Positions 51,433 through 59,856 are shown, counted from the stretch's first letter. The stretch: 64,000 bases of DNA from Streptomyces sp. NBC_00443 (GCF_036014175.1 NZ_CP107917.1:5456001-5520000), one strand, 5' to 3'. The notes: generated by a model not told the origin, from the sequence alone. Numbers and translations are program-made.

Positions 51433-51466
51433 GGGGGCAAGTGTTGCAGGCGGGTACGACAACGTG

Positions 51467-51961
51467 TCACGCAGTCACGGCACGCGCCTCGCAGGCAGGG
51501 GTGGTGTGCATCGGCATCTCGGTCAGCCCCGGGTAGTAGACGTGCAGACTCACCGCCGGCTCCAGCGCGTCGTTCACCACCTCGTGGGCATAGCCCGGCG
51601 CGAACACCCGCTGCGCTCCCGCCGTCAACGCGCGTGTGGCGCCCTCTGTGTGTTCGGTGAGCGTGCCGTCCAGGACCGTGAGGACGCCGGAGGACGGGCC
51701 GTGGTCGTGCAGGCCGCTGCCCTGTCCGGGGACCCAGGACAGCAGCCACACCTCGTAGCCGGGGCCCGTGCTCAGCCGGTGGTACCAGCGTGTGGTGGCG
51801 TCGTACCGGACGAGGTGCTCCCACTGGGAGCGGTCGGCGGCGATGGAGCGGGCCAGGCCGACGAACTCGGCGACGGTGGCCGGGTGCTCGCGCGGTGTCT
51901 TGAGGAGGTGCGGGACTTCGAGGATGTCGCCGGCGATCTGGAGGTCGCTGTCGCTGTTCAT
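51467..51961 (-). CDS. Cysteine dioxygenase (cupin)
   Basis: A 164-residue non-heme iron enzyme that oxidises cysteine to cysteine sulfinate. The cupin motifs supply three histidines: two in GSGLHDHGPSSG and one in YAHEVVN. WYHRLSTGPGYEVWLLSW and HVYYPGL support the cysteine dioxygenase family rather than another cupin. GAGGAA precedes ATG 51961 by 12 bases. It is the first gene of the fbiA-fbiB group on the minus strand; the link between the two pathways is positional only. Confidence 0.9.
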   Translation of the reverse strand: MNSDSDLQIAGDILEVPHLLKTPREHPATVAEFVGLARSIAADRSQWEHLVRYDATTRWYHRLSTGPGYEVWLLSWVPGQGSGLHDHGPSSGVLTVLDGTLTEHTEGATRALTAGAQRVFAPGYAHEVVNDALEPAVSLHVYYPGLTEMPMHTTPACEARAVTA

Positions 51962-52506
51962 GGGGTGCGGTGGTTCCTCAGTGAAGGAAGGTCAGAGGGG
52001 AACGAGAGCCGAGGAAAGGGTGGCTCGGCCTACAGCTGGAGCAGGTGTGGCTCAACAGCTGGGACAGCAACAGCTACAGCGAGCGCGGGCAGCACCGTGG
52101 GACCCGGCGGTGCGGGTCGAGGTGAGTGCCGAGTTCGCGAGCATGCCCACAAGGACATCGGTTCGCACCCTCAGTGTCAACTCGACGCCCGTTATGTGGG
52201 ACATGTTTCACCTCATCCGGTCCATCTCCGTGGCGAAAGGTTTGTTCATGGGGCGACCGGGACACATGGCGCACAACCGGGCGCGCGGCGTCGTTGTGAT
52301 CCTGTGATCCGACTGTGATCCGGTTCGCATCCGCGCGTGTGTGCAACGAGATCGAACTTCTGGGCGTCCTTTTCCGTACAGGCTCCGAGCGGGGTTGGAC
52401 GCCCTCCCGGGCCTCGTCCGCTTGTCAAGGTTTATGACGATTTGAACACTTTCCGCTAGGCCTTGGTTCCGCAGAGTGAATAAGGGGCTCAATAGCAGAT
52501 CTCGGC
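51962..52506. promoter_or_regulatory. Long divergent region between cysteine dioxygenase and whiB
   Basis: There is no supported gene in this stretch. It contains three direct copies of TGTGATCC (52295-52302, 52303-52310, 52314-52321). TTGTCA and AACACT, spaced 17 bases apart near 52423-52451, are a possible distal whiB promoter. AGTGA-type half sites occur near 52476. The region is unusually long for this window, in keeping with complex control of whiB. Confidence 0.45.
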
Positions 52507-52536
52507 TTGACTCGCCCGGAGCAGCACACTTGTAAT
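52507..52536 (+). promoter_or_regulatory. Proximal whiB promoter
   Basis: TTGACT (52507-52512) and TGTAAT (52531-52536) with an 18-base spacer, close to the vegetative consensus. The predicted leader to ATG 52610 is about 67 bases. Confidence 0.65.
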
Positions 52537-52609
52537 TTCACTCGTGTCGTTCAGCCGGAATCGGTAACGGCTACATCACGGGGACGCGAAAGACAGACGA
52601 GGGGCGCAC

Positions 52610-52873
52610 ATGACCGAGCTGGTGCAGCAACTGCTGGTCGACGACGCGGACGAGGAACTCGGCTGGCAGGAGCGCGCGCTGTGCGCCCAGACCGACCCCG
52701 AGTCCTTCTTCCCCGAGAAGGGCGGTTCCACCCGCGAGGCCAAGAAGGTCTGCCTCGCCTGTGAAGTCCGCTCCGAGTGCCTTGAATACGCCCTGGCCAA
52801 CGACGAGCGCTTCGGCATCTGGGGCGGCCTGTCCGAACGGGAGCGCCGCCGGCTGAAGAAGGCCGCCGTCTGA
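52610..52873 (+). CDS. whiB: Developmental iron-sulfur regulator WhiB
   Basis: An 87-residue Wbl protein. Four cysteines (C25, C48, C51, C57) bind a [4Fe-4S] cluster, GIWGG (69-73) is the sigma-interacting turn, and a basic tail (RERRRLKKAAV) contacts DNA. WhiB works with WhiA to start sporulation septation in Streptomyces. The sequence matches my recollection of S. coelicolor WhiB in length and throughout its length. GAGGGG precedes ATG 52610. A long upstream region with a clear promoter and repeats fits developmental control. Confidence 0.96.
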   Translation: MTELVQQLLVDDADEELGWQERALCAQTDPESFFPEKGGSTREAKKVCLACEVRSECLEYALANDERFGIWGGLSERERRRLKKAAV

Positions 52874-52926
52874 GCGTCGTACCGACCGCCCGACCGACGG
52901 TCGTCGCACCCACACAACGCACGCAC

Positions 52927-52948
52927 ATACGTCTCGAATACGTTTCGA
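52927..52948. repeat. Tandem 11-base direct repeat upstream of the membrane glycosyltransferase
   Basis: ATACGTCTCGA (52927-52937) is followed directly by ATACGTTTCGA (52938-52948). One helical turn apart, they also make the palindrome TCGAATACGTTTCGA (52934-52948). A regulator-binding site is likely. Confidence 0.55.
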
Positions 52949-52967
52949 ACGGCCCGTCGCGGGTGGG

Positions 52968-52976
52968 TTATCCACA
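52968..52976. other. DnaA-box-like nonamer TTATCCACA
   Basis: A perfect match to the E. coli DnaA box consensus (the Streptomyces consensus is usually TTGTCCACA). It is single, so it is not an origin. It lies between whiB and the glycosyltransferase gene. Confidence 0.4.
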
Positions 52977-53092
52977 GGCGGCGGGCCGCCGTGATGCCCA
53001 GCCGATAGTGTGGTCGCTCGTCCGAGACGCCGCACTGCCCCCACGGGGCACGGGCGTCCACCGCAGTCCATCGAACCGGGGCCCGTACCTCG

Positions 53093-56000
53093 ATGTCCGT
53101 GCACAGCCACACGGCAGCCCATCACGACGTCGCTGCCACACCTGAGTTCCCGCGTCATGTGGTGACCGCGGTCCTCGTCTCCCACGACGGCGCCCGCTGG
53201 CTGCCCGACGTGCTCGCCGGGCTGCTCGGCCAGGAGCGCCCCGTCCAGTTCGCCGTGGCCGCAGACACCGGCAGTGGGGACCACTCCGCCCAGCTGGTCA
53301 CCGACGCCCTCGGCGCCGACCGCGTACTGCACCTCGCCCGGCGCACCGGCTTCGGCCAGGCCGTCGAGGAGGCCAACCGCACCGCCCCCGTCCTCACCCC
53401 GGACGAGCTGGCGTATCTGAAGCGGCCGAGCGGCTGGGACCCCGTCACGCGCAGCTGGCGCGACGACGCCTACGACATGCCCGAACTCCCCCATGGGGAG
53501 CCGGTGCAGTGGCTGTGGCTCCTGCACGACGACTGCGCCCCCGAACCCGACGCCCTGGCCCAGCTGCTGCGCGTCGTGGAGAACGAGCACGAGCTGGGCC
53601 GCGACGACGTCGCCGTAGTGGGCCCCAAGCTGCGCGGCTGGTACGACCGCCGGCAGCTCCTCGAGGTCGGCGTCACCATCGCCAACTCCGGCCGCCGCTG
53701 GACCGGCCTCGACCGCCGCGAACAGGACCAGGGCCAGCACGACCACGTACGGCCCGTACTGTCCGTGTCCACCGCCGGCATGCTGATCCGCCGCGACATC
53801 TTCGAACAGCTCGGCGGCTTCGACCGCCGGCTGCCCCTCATGCGTGACGACGTCGACCTGTGCTGGCGCGCCACGGCCGCCGGCCACCGCGTCCTCGTCG
53901 CCCCCGAGGCAGTCGTACGACACGCCGAGGCCTCCTCGCGCGAGCGCCGCGCCGTCGACTGCGTGGGCCGCACCGCCGCCTCCCCGCACAAGGTCGACAA
54001 GGCGGGCGCCGTCTACACGCTGCTAGTCAACACACGTACGGCCGTGCTGCCCTGGGTGCTGCTGCGCCTCCTGCTCGGCACGGTCCTGCGCACCCTCGCC
54101 TACCTCGTGGGCAAGGTCCCCGGGCAGGCCCTCGACGAGATCCGCGGCCTCATGGGCACGCTCCTGCGCCCCGAGCGGATCATCGCCGGGCGGCGCAGGC
54201 GCGGGAGTCCCGTCATCGACAAGGGTGAGCTGCGGGCGCTGTTCCCGCCGCCCGGCGCGACCGTGCGGGCCACCGTCGAACAGGCCGCGGGCAGCCTCGT
54301 CGGCGGCTCCGATCCCGAGGTGACGTCCGGTGCCGGACGGCACGGCAGCGCGATCGAGTCCGGACCCGGCGGCGACGACGCCGACTTCCTGGAGATAGAG
54401 CAGTTCGCCCGCCTCAAGCGCATCGCCCGCAAGCCCGGCCCGGTGCTCTTCCTGGTGCTGCTGTTCGTCTCGCTGATCGCCTGCCGGCAGCTCCTCGGCG
54501 GCGGCGCGCTCGCGGGCGGGGCACTGCTGCCCGCTCCGGCGGACTCCGGTGAGCTGTGGTCGCATTACGTGGACGCCTGGCACCCGGTGGGCGCAGGCGG
54601 CACCCCGTCCGCGCCGCCGTATCTCGCGATCGTGGCGATGCTCGCCTCGGTGCTGCTGGGATCGACCGGGCTCGCGGTCACCGTCCTGCTCGTCTGCTCG
54701 GTGCCGCTGGCCGGCTTCACCGCGTACTTCGCCTCCCGCCCGCTTGTCGAGTCGCGCCTCCTGCGCGCGTGGGGCGCCGTCGTCTACGCCGTCCTGCCCG
54801 CCGCCACCGGCGCGCTCGCCGGCGGCCGCATCGGCACCGCCGTCCTCGCCGTCCTGCTGCCGCTCATCGCGCGCGCGGGCATCGCGGCGAGCGGCCTGAC
54901 GAACGGCTCCGGCGCGCGCGGCAGTTGGCGCGCGACCTGGGCGTACGCACTGCTGCTGACGATCACCACGGCCTTCACGCCGATCGTGTGGCCCATCGCC
55001 CTGCTCCTCGGGCTCGGTGTGCTGGCGGTGCGGCGCGCCGACATCACCGCGTACGGCCTGCGCTTCCTGGCCCAGCTCGGCGTGCCCCTGCTGGTCCTCG
55101 CGCCCTGGTCGCTGTCGCTGCTTCCGTTCGGCTTCTTCCAGGAGGCCGGCCTGGAGTACGGCTCCTCCGCCGCGTCCGCCCTGGATCTGCTCGGCGCCAG
55201 CCCCGGCGGGCCCGGCACGGTCGACGGGCTGATGCTCATCGGCATCGTGCTGGCCGCGCTGGCCGCCCTGATGCGCTCCGAGCGCCAGTTCGGGATCCGG
55301 ACGGCCTGGGCGGTCGCCCTCGTCGGCCTCGTCTTCGCGGTCCTGTCCAACAGCTCCACCTGGGCCGGCCCCGCGACGCTCGTCTACGGCATCGCCCTCC
55401 TGGCCGCCGCCCTGCTCGGCGCCGACGGGGCACGCGCGCGGGTGGCCGAGCAGAGCTTCGGCTGGCGCCAGCCGGTCGCCGCGCTGATCGCCTTCGCCGC
55501 GGCCGCGGGCCCGCTGCTCGTCGCCGCCGGCTGGATGATCCGCGGCGCCGACGGGCCCCTTGAGCGGCGCGACCCCGTGCAGGTGCCGGCGTTCGTCGCG
55601 GAGGAGAGCGGCACCCGCGACCAGGCCCGCACCCTCGTCCTGGACAGCGAATCCTCCGCCCACGTCGGCTACATGCTCGTCCGTGGCTCCGGCGCCCGCC
55701 TCGGCGACGCCGAGCTCGCCGCCGCCGACGGTGAGAACACCAAGCTCGACAAGATCGTCGCCAACCTCGTCGCCGGCTCCGGCGCCGACCAGGCCGACCA
55801 GCTCGGCGCGGTCGCCGTGCGTTACGTCCTCGTCCACAAGGGGGCGCCGCGTGAGGTCACGCGCGTGCTGGACGCCACGCCGGGGCTGTCGCGGCTGAGC
55901 GAGCAGAACGGCAGTGCGCTGTGGCGGATCGACCGGCAGGTGTCGCGGGCGGCCATCGTCGCCGGGACCGAGTCCGGGTCCGGGGCTGCGGCCGGTGGCG

Positions 56001-56767
56001 GCTCCGGGGCCGTTGAGCCTCAGCCCGTTGCCGCGGGCCCCGTCGAGATCCACACCACGGTTCCCAGTGGCGCCGAGGGGCGGGTCCTGCGGCTCGCCGA
56101 CAGTGCCGACGACGGCTGGACGGCCACCCTGGACGGCAAGCCGCTCACCGCGACCACGGTCGACGGCTGGGCCCAGGGCTTCGAACTGCCTGCCGGCGGC
56201 GGCAAGCTGGACGTCACCTACGACGACCCGATCGGCCACAGCGCGTGGCTGTGGGCCCAGGGCTTCCTCGCCCTCGTACTCGTCGTGATGGCCCTTCCCG
56301 GACGTCGCCGCGACATCGACGACGACCTGCCCGAGGAGCCGGTCGTCCCGGCCGAGGCCATGGCCGGCGAGGGGCGGCGGGCCCGCCGGTTGCGCGCGCA
56401 GGCCGAGGCCGACGCCGAAGAGGCAGGTCAGGGAGGCGAGTTCCCCGCTCCCCCGTCGGAGCCGCCAGCTGTGGCGATTCCCCAGCAGCAGTCCTACGGC
56501 GAGTGGGACACGCCCGGTTACGCAGGTGCCGAATACGGCAACTACGGCGGGCAGCAGTACCCGGCGGGCGGCGCCTACGACCAGGCGTATCAGGCGGATC
56601 CGTATCAGGGCGGCCAGTACGACCCGTACGCGTACGGCGAACAGTCCTCCACGCAGGCGTACGACACGTCGTACGACCAGACGTACCAGCAGGGTTACGA
56701 CGGCACGTACGACCCGGCGCAGCAGCATCCGCACGGCAGTGAGCGTCCCGACGGGAGCCAGCAGTGA
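53093..56767 (+). CDS. Large GT2 glycosyltransferase fused to multi-spanning membrane domain
   Basis: A 1224-residue protein. Residues 20 to about 330 are a GT-A family 2 domain (VTAVLVSHDGARWLPDVLAG, WLLHDDCAPEPDAL with an acidic DDC in the metal site, RDDVDLCWRATAAGH). Hydrophobic helices follow from about 330 to 850, roughly 12 segments. A soluble, probably extracellular, C-terminal region (about 850-1050) precedes a last membrane helix, then a cytoplasmic tail of Tyr/Gln/Gly repeats. It probably makes and moves a surface polysaccharide. Its stop overlaps the DUF5719 gene. The donor sugar and polymer are unknown. It resembles actinobacterial transferases related to arabinogalactan-type synthesis only in general layout. 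Confidence 0.82.
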   Translation: MSVHSHTAAHHDVAATPEFPRHVVTAVLVSHDGARWLPDVLAGLLGQERPVQFAVAADTGSGDHSAQLVTDALGADRVLHLARRTGFGQAVEEANRTAPVLTPDELAYLKRPSGWDPVTRSWRDDAYDMPELPHGEPVQWLWLLHDDCAPEPDALAQLLRVVENEHELGRDDVAVVGPKLRGWYDRRQLLEVGVTIANSGRRWTGLDRREQDQGQHDHVRPVLSVSTAGMLIRRDIFEQLGGFDRRLPLMRDDVDLCWRATAAGHRVLVAPEAVVRHAEASSRERRAVDCVGRTAASPHKVDKAGAVYTLLVNTRTAVLPWVLLRLLLGTVLRTLAYLVGKVPGQALDEIRGLMGTLLRPERIIAGRRRRGSPVIDKGELRALFPPPGATVRATVEQAAGSLVGGSDPEVTSGAGRHGSAIESGPGGDDADFLEIEQFARLKRIARKPGPVLFLVLLFVSLIACRQLLGGGALAGGALLPAPADSGELWSHYVDAWHPVGAGGTPSAPPYLAIVAMLASVLLGSTGLAVTVLLVCSVPLAGFTAYFASRPLVESRLLRAWGAVVYAVLPAATGALAGGRIGTAVLAVLLPLIARAGIAASGLTNGSGARGSWRATWAYALLLTITTAFTPIVWPIALLLGLGVLAVRRADITAYGLRFLAQLGVPLLVLAPWSLSLLPFGFFQEAGLEYGSSAASALDLLGASPGGPGTVDGLMLIGIVLAALAALMRSERQFGIRTAWAVALVGLVFAVLSNSSTWAGPATLVYGIALLAAALLGADGARARVAEQSFGWRQPVAALIAFAAAAGPLLVAAGWMIRGADGPLERRDPVQVPAFVAEESGTRDQARTLVLDSESSAHVGYMLVRGSGARLGDAELAAADGENTKLDKIVANLVAGSGADQADQLGAVAVRYVLVHKGAPREVTRVLDATPGLSRLSEQNGSALWRIDRQVSRAAIVAGTESGSGAAAGGGSGAVEPQPVAAGPVEIHTTVPSGAEGRVLRLADSADDGWTATLDGKPLTATTVDGWAQGFELPAGGGKLDVTYDDPIGHSAWLWAQGFLALVLVVMALPGRRRDIDDDLPEEPVVPAEAMAGEGRRARRLRAQAEADAEEAGQGGEFPAPPSEPPAVAIPQQQSYGEWDTPGYAGAEYGNYGGQQYPAGGAYDQAYQADPYQGGQYDPYAYGEQSSTQAYDTSYDQTYQQGYDGTYDPAQQHPHGSERPDGSQQ

Positions 56768-58281
56768 ACCGCACCACCCTGTCCCTGATCGCCGGCGTCA
56801 CCGCTCTCGCCGCCGTCACCGGGCTCGCGGCGCTCACGACGCCGGACGCATCCGGCGCGAACACCGCCAAGGCGGCCGCCGAGCTGCCCGTGGAGCGTAC
56901 GAGCCTGGTGTGCCCGGCGCCGAGTATCTCGGACCTCGCCGAGACGACGTACAGCTCGTTCACGCCCGTCACGAAGGGGACGGCGAGTGACGGGAGGGCC
57001 GAACTGCAGTCCGCGGCGCAGGAGAAGGGCGACGCGGCGGACGGCAAGGGCGAGAAGGGCGAGAAGGGCGACGACGCCGGGAAGGCCGACAAGCCGGTTC
57101 TGGAGGGCAAGGAGCCGGGGACGCCGGTCGGTGGTGATGCGTCCGGGGCCGACTCGCCCGCGCTCATCGGAACCGCTGACGGGAAGTTCGCGCCGGGCTG
57201 GACCGTGCAGGAGACCACCGAGGTCGCCGCGGGCACGGGGCGTGGTCTGCAGGGCGTCAACTGCACCGCGCCGGACACCGAGTTCTGGTTCCCCGGGGCC
57301 AGTACGGCTCCCGACCGCACGGACTACGTGCATCTGACCAACCCCGACGACTCAGCGGCCGTCGTCGACATCGAGCTGTATGGCAAGGACGGTGCGCTCG
57401 AGACCACGGTGGGCGAGGGGATCACGGTTCAGCCGCACTCCGGTGAGCCGATTCTGCTGTCGACGCTCACCAGTGAGAAGCAGGACAACGTGACCGTGCA
57501 TGTGAGTGTGCGCAGCGGTCGGGTGGGGGCCTCGGTGCAGGCGCTGGACGACAAGCTCGGTGGCGACTGGCTGGCGGCGTCCGCAGATCCCGCGGGGTCT
57601 CTGGTGCTGCCCGGCATTCCGAAGGACGCCACTTCCGTGCGGCTGGTCGCCTTCACGCCGGGGGACGCCGATGCGGATCTGAAGGTGCGGCTCGCCTCGC
57701 CGTCCGGGCTGATCACGCCTGCCGGGAACGAGACGTTGCACGTCAAGGCGGGGATGACCAGTGCGGTGGATCTCGGTGACGTCATGCAGGGTGAGGCGGG
57801 GTCGCTGGTGCTGACTCCCACGGATCGGTCGGTGCCGGTTGTTGCGGCGGTGCGGGTGGTCCGTGGCAAGGGGGACAAGCAGGAGACGGCGTTCATCCCG
57901 GCGAGCCGGGCGGTGGGCACGCGCGCGACGGCGGTGGACAACCGGGCGAAGGGGACGACGTTGTCCGTGACGGCGCCCTTCGGTGCCGCGGAGGTCAAGG
58001 TGACGGCTTCTGCGGGCAGTGAGGGCGGTGCTGCGGCGTCGAAGTCGTACACGGTCAAGTCCGGCACCACTCAGGACGTGGCGGTGCCGGTGCCGAGCGG
58101 GCTGAAGGGCACGTACGCGCTGACCGTGGAGTCGGTGTCGGGCGGGCCGGTGTACGCGTCCCGGACGCTGGCGGTCACGGAGGACGGGGTGGCCGGGTTC
58201 ACCGTGCAGACGTTGCCGGACGATCGGGGAATGGTGGCTGTGCCGGAGGCGGATGAGGACTTGTCGGTCCTGCAGAAGTAG
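56764..58281 (+). CDS. Exported DUF5719-type protein, partner of the large glycosyltransferase
   Basis: A 505-residue protein with an N-terminal hydrophobic signal or anchor (LIAGVTALAAVTGLAAL). A Lys/Glu/Gly-rich spacer (about 85-130) is followed by three or more beta-sandwich-like units (TDYVHLTNPDDSAAVVDIEL, SVRLVAFTPGDADADLKVRL, LKGTYALTVESVSGGPVYAS). It fits DUF5719 as I recall it. GTG 56764 overlaps the glycosyltransferase stop, so the two are made together and probably act together at the cell surface. Its biochemical role is unknown. Confidence 0.8.
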   Translation: MNRTTLSLIAGVTALAAVTGLAALTTPDASGANTAKAAAELPVERTSLVCPAPSISDLAETTYSSFTPVTKGTASDGRAELQSAAQEKGDAADGKGEKGEKGDDAGKADKPVLEGKEPGTPVGGDASGADSPALIGTADGKFAPGWTVQETTEVAAGTGRGLQGVNCTAPDTEFWFPGASTAPDRTDYVHLTNPDDSAAVVDIELYGKDGALETTVGEGITVQPHSGEPILLSTLTSEKQDNVTVHVSVRSGRVGASVQALDDKLGGDWLAASADPAGSLVLPGIPKDATSVRLVAFTPGDADADLKVRLASPSGLITPAGNETLHVKAGMTSAVDLGDVMQGEAGSLVLTPTDRSVPVVAAVRVVRGKGDKQETAFIPASRAVGTRATAVDNRAKGTTLSVTAPFGAAEVKVTASAGSEGGAAASKSYTVKSGTTQDVAVPVPSGLKGTYALTVESVSGGPVYASRTLAVTEDGVAGFTVQTLPDDRGMVAVPEADEDLSVLQK

Positions 58282-58290
58282 GCCGGCGGG

Positions 58291-58505
58291 ATGCCTGCGG
58301 CGGCCTGTGGCTGCTGGGTGGGGGTGCGCGTAGCGCAAACGGTCCGGTCGGTGGGTCGGGGCCGTGCCGGGGGTGTCCGTCCTCGGACCGGCGGTCGCCT
58401 TAGGCCAAGAGGTGCTGCGTGTTGACGCCGGCCGCTTAGGGCGGACACCCCCCGGCACGGCCCCTTGCCGCCGTACGCGGGTGCGGCGCCGCGGGGCCAC
58501 CGGAC
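58291..58505. repeat. Interspersed repeat family B, copy 2, with long hairpin
   Basis: The second copy of the element at 43655-43870. GGGGCCGTGCCGGGGG through TGTCCG (58358-58379) pairs with 58442-58464 with one extra base, forming a stem of 22 pairs around a 62-base loop. It lies between the convergent DUF5719 and zincin-like genes and may end both transcripts. It fills most of the 256-base gap. Confidence 0.82.
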
Positions 58506-58537
58506 TGAACAGCGCCGCGTAGCAGCTGTCAGGCGCT

Positions 58538-58990
58538 TCAGTCCTCGCCGTAGCGGGGGTCCACCGTCTCCGGTGTGAGACCCAGCAGCTCGGCCACCTG
58601 TTCCACGACCACTTCGTGGACCAGGGCTGCTCGCTCGTCGCGGCCCTTGGTGCGGATCTCCACCGGGCGGCGGTAGATGACGACCCGTGCCGGGCGGCCC
58701 TCGCGGGCGGGGATGGTGCCGCCCAGGGGGACCGCCTCGTCGTTCCAGGCTCGGCCGGGGCCGTCCACGCGGGGGACCTCCAGGACCAGGAAGTCCATGT
58801 CGGCCAGCTGGGGCCAGCGGCGTTCGAGGCGTTCCACGGAGTCCTGGACCAGGTCGGCGAAGACGTCGGCGCGGCTCGCGGCGAGGGGGACCTGGGGCGG
58901 TGCGATCGGGCCGCGCATGCCCCGACCGTGGCGATCACGGCGGCGGGGCCCGGGGCCGGCGGCACGGGGCGGTACGGGGGTGTCCATCAC
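58538..58990 (-). CDS. Zincin-like metallopeptidase-family protein with degenerate HExxH
   Basis: A 150-residue protein resembling the small actinobacterial metallopeptidase family (zincin_1 type): an N-terminal Arg/Pro-rich stretch, FADLVQDSVERLERRWPQLA, FLVLEVPRVDG, and RVVIYRRPVE. Where the family has HExxHHFG, this protein reads HEVVVEQVAELLG, so the second zinc histidine is missing. GTG 58990 followed by ATG 58987 gives two adjacent starts; TACCCT ends six bases before the GTG and there is no Shine-Dalgarno, favouring a leaderless GTG start. It is divergent from the DUF3499 gene, 340 bases away. Confidence 0.75.
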   Translation of the reverse strand: MMDTPVPPRAAGPGPRRRDRHGRGMRGPIAPPQVPLAASRADVFADLVQDSVERLERRWPQLADMDFLVLEVPRVDGPGRAWNDEAVPLGGTIPAREGRPARVVIYRRPVEIRTKGRDERAALVHEVVVEQVAELLGLTPETVDPRYGED

Positions 58991-59330
58991 TGATGAAGGG
59001 TAGTCCTCGTGGCCGGTGCCTGTCCGATCTCCATGGGGTGGTGAGGGTGACGTACGGCCGCTCGTACGGCATGTCGGCAGATGACCATTCCAGCCAAGGT
59101 TGGGCTTGTTTCCGTATCTCTCCGAGACCGTCGATGTCGAGGTAAATGACGGGATTTGTAGTGAGTGGTGACCGGTTTCAGAGGTGGGCCGGATCTTGGG
59201 GTGATGCTTCACTGCAGGTCAGCGAGGTGGGGTGAAAGGGGCGTGTGGGGTGTTTCACAACACGACACGGTGGAGTGAGCCGGAGGAGAGTCGTCGCGGC
59301 CCGCTCAAGAGTGCGGTACCGTCCAACGTC
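58991..59330. promoter_or_regulatory. Divergent intergenic region between zincin-like and DUF3499 genes
   Basis: There is no supported gene in 340 bases. CGTACGGCCGCTCGTACG (about 59051-59068) is a symmetric site with two CGTACG palindromes. TACCCT (minus, 59002-58997) and TACCGT (plus, 59317-59322) are likely -10 elements of the two flanking genes, each very close to its start codon. Confidence 0.4.
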
Positions 59331-59708
59331 GTGAGCCCTGTACGTCGCTGTTCGCGCACCGCTTGCGGCCGTCCCGCCGTCGCGACGCTGACGTACGTCT
59401 ACGCCGACTCGACCGCGGTCCTCGGCCCGCTCGCCACCTACGCCGAACCCCACTGTTACGACCTGTGCGCCCAGCACTCCGAGCGCCTCACCGCCCCTCG
59501 CGGGTGGGAGGTCGTACGGCTGTTGGACAGTTCGGCTCCGGCCCGTCCCAGCGGTGATGACCTGGAAGCGCTTGCCAACGCCGTGCGCGAGGCGGCCCGT
59601 CCGCAGGAGCGGGCGGCCCAGGCCGGCGGGGGCGGGGGCCGTGGGGCCGACCCGATGGAGGTCGCGCGGCGTGGGCATCTGCGGGTGCTCCGGTCGCCCG
59701 ACAACTGA
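59331..59708 (+). CDS. DUF3499-family protein
   Basis: A 125-residue protein of the actinobacterial DUF3499 family. CSRTACGRPAVATLTYVYADS at the N-terminus and HCYDLCAQHSERL near residue 42 carry four cysteines and two histidines that could bind zinc. RGWEVVRL follows, then an Ala/Glu-rich helix and a Gly-rich linker. The start is GTG 59331; no ribosome site is seen, and TACCGT lies eight bases upstream. It is often found near phosphomannomutase and Trm112-like genes, as here. Function unknown. Confidence 0.85.
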   Translation: MSPVRRCSRTACGRPAVATLTYVYADSTAVLGPLATYAEPHCYDLCAQHSERLTAPRGWEVVRLLDSSAPARPSGDDLEALANAVREAARPQERAAQAGGGGGRGADPMEVARRGHLRVLRSPDN

Positions 59709-59799
59709 CCGTCGGAACAGTCGGATTTCCTGTTTCTCGTGTGCTTGTTTCGTTGAGTGATGCACAAGCATTGACGTGTCGTTGGCGCGGACACGACCA

Positions 59800-59841
59800 T
59801 TCCGCATGTCGGAACGAGAAATCGCTTTCCGCATGGCGGAA
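59800..59841 (+). promoter_or_regulatory. Double palindromic operator before lactate permease
   Basis: TTCCGCATGTCGGAA (59800-59814) and TTCCGCATGGCGGAA (59827-59841) are two near-identical 15-base palindromes with centres 27 bases apart. TTGACG (59771-59776) upstream is a possible -35. The second palindrome ends seven bases before the GGGGAGG ribosome site. This is a strong operator for a dimeric regulator. Confidence 0.75.
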
Positions 59842-59856
59842 TCCGGGGAGGCGCCC

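Noticed and set aside
52203..52307. Possible 34-codon plus-strand peptide (MFHLIRSISV...) in the whiB upstream region
   Set aside because: No clear ribosome site and no family match; might be a leader peptide but cannot be supported from one sequence.
52968..52976. Replication origin suggested by a DnaA box
   Set aside because: Only one box is present, with no cluster, no AT-rich region and no dnaA/dnaN genes.
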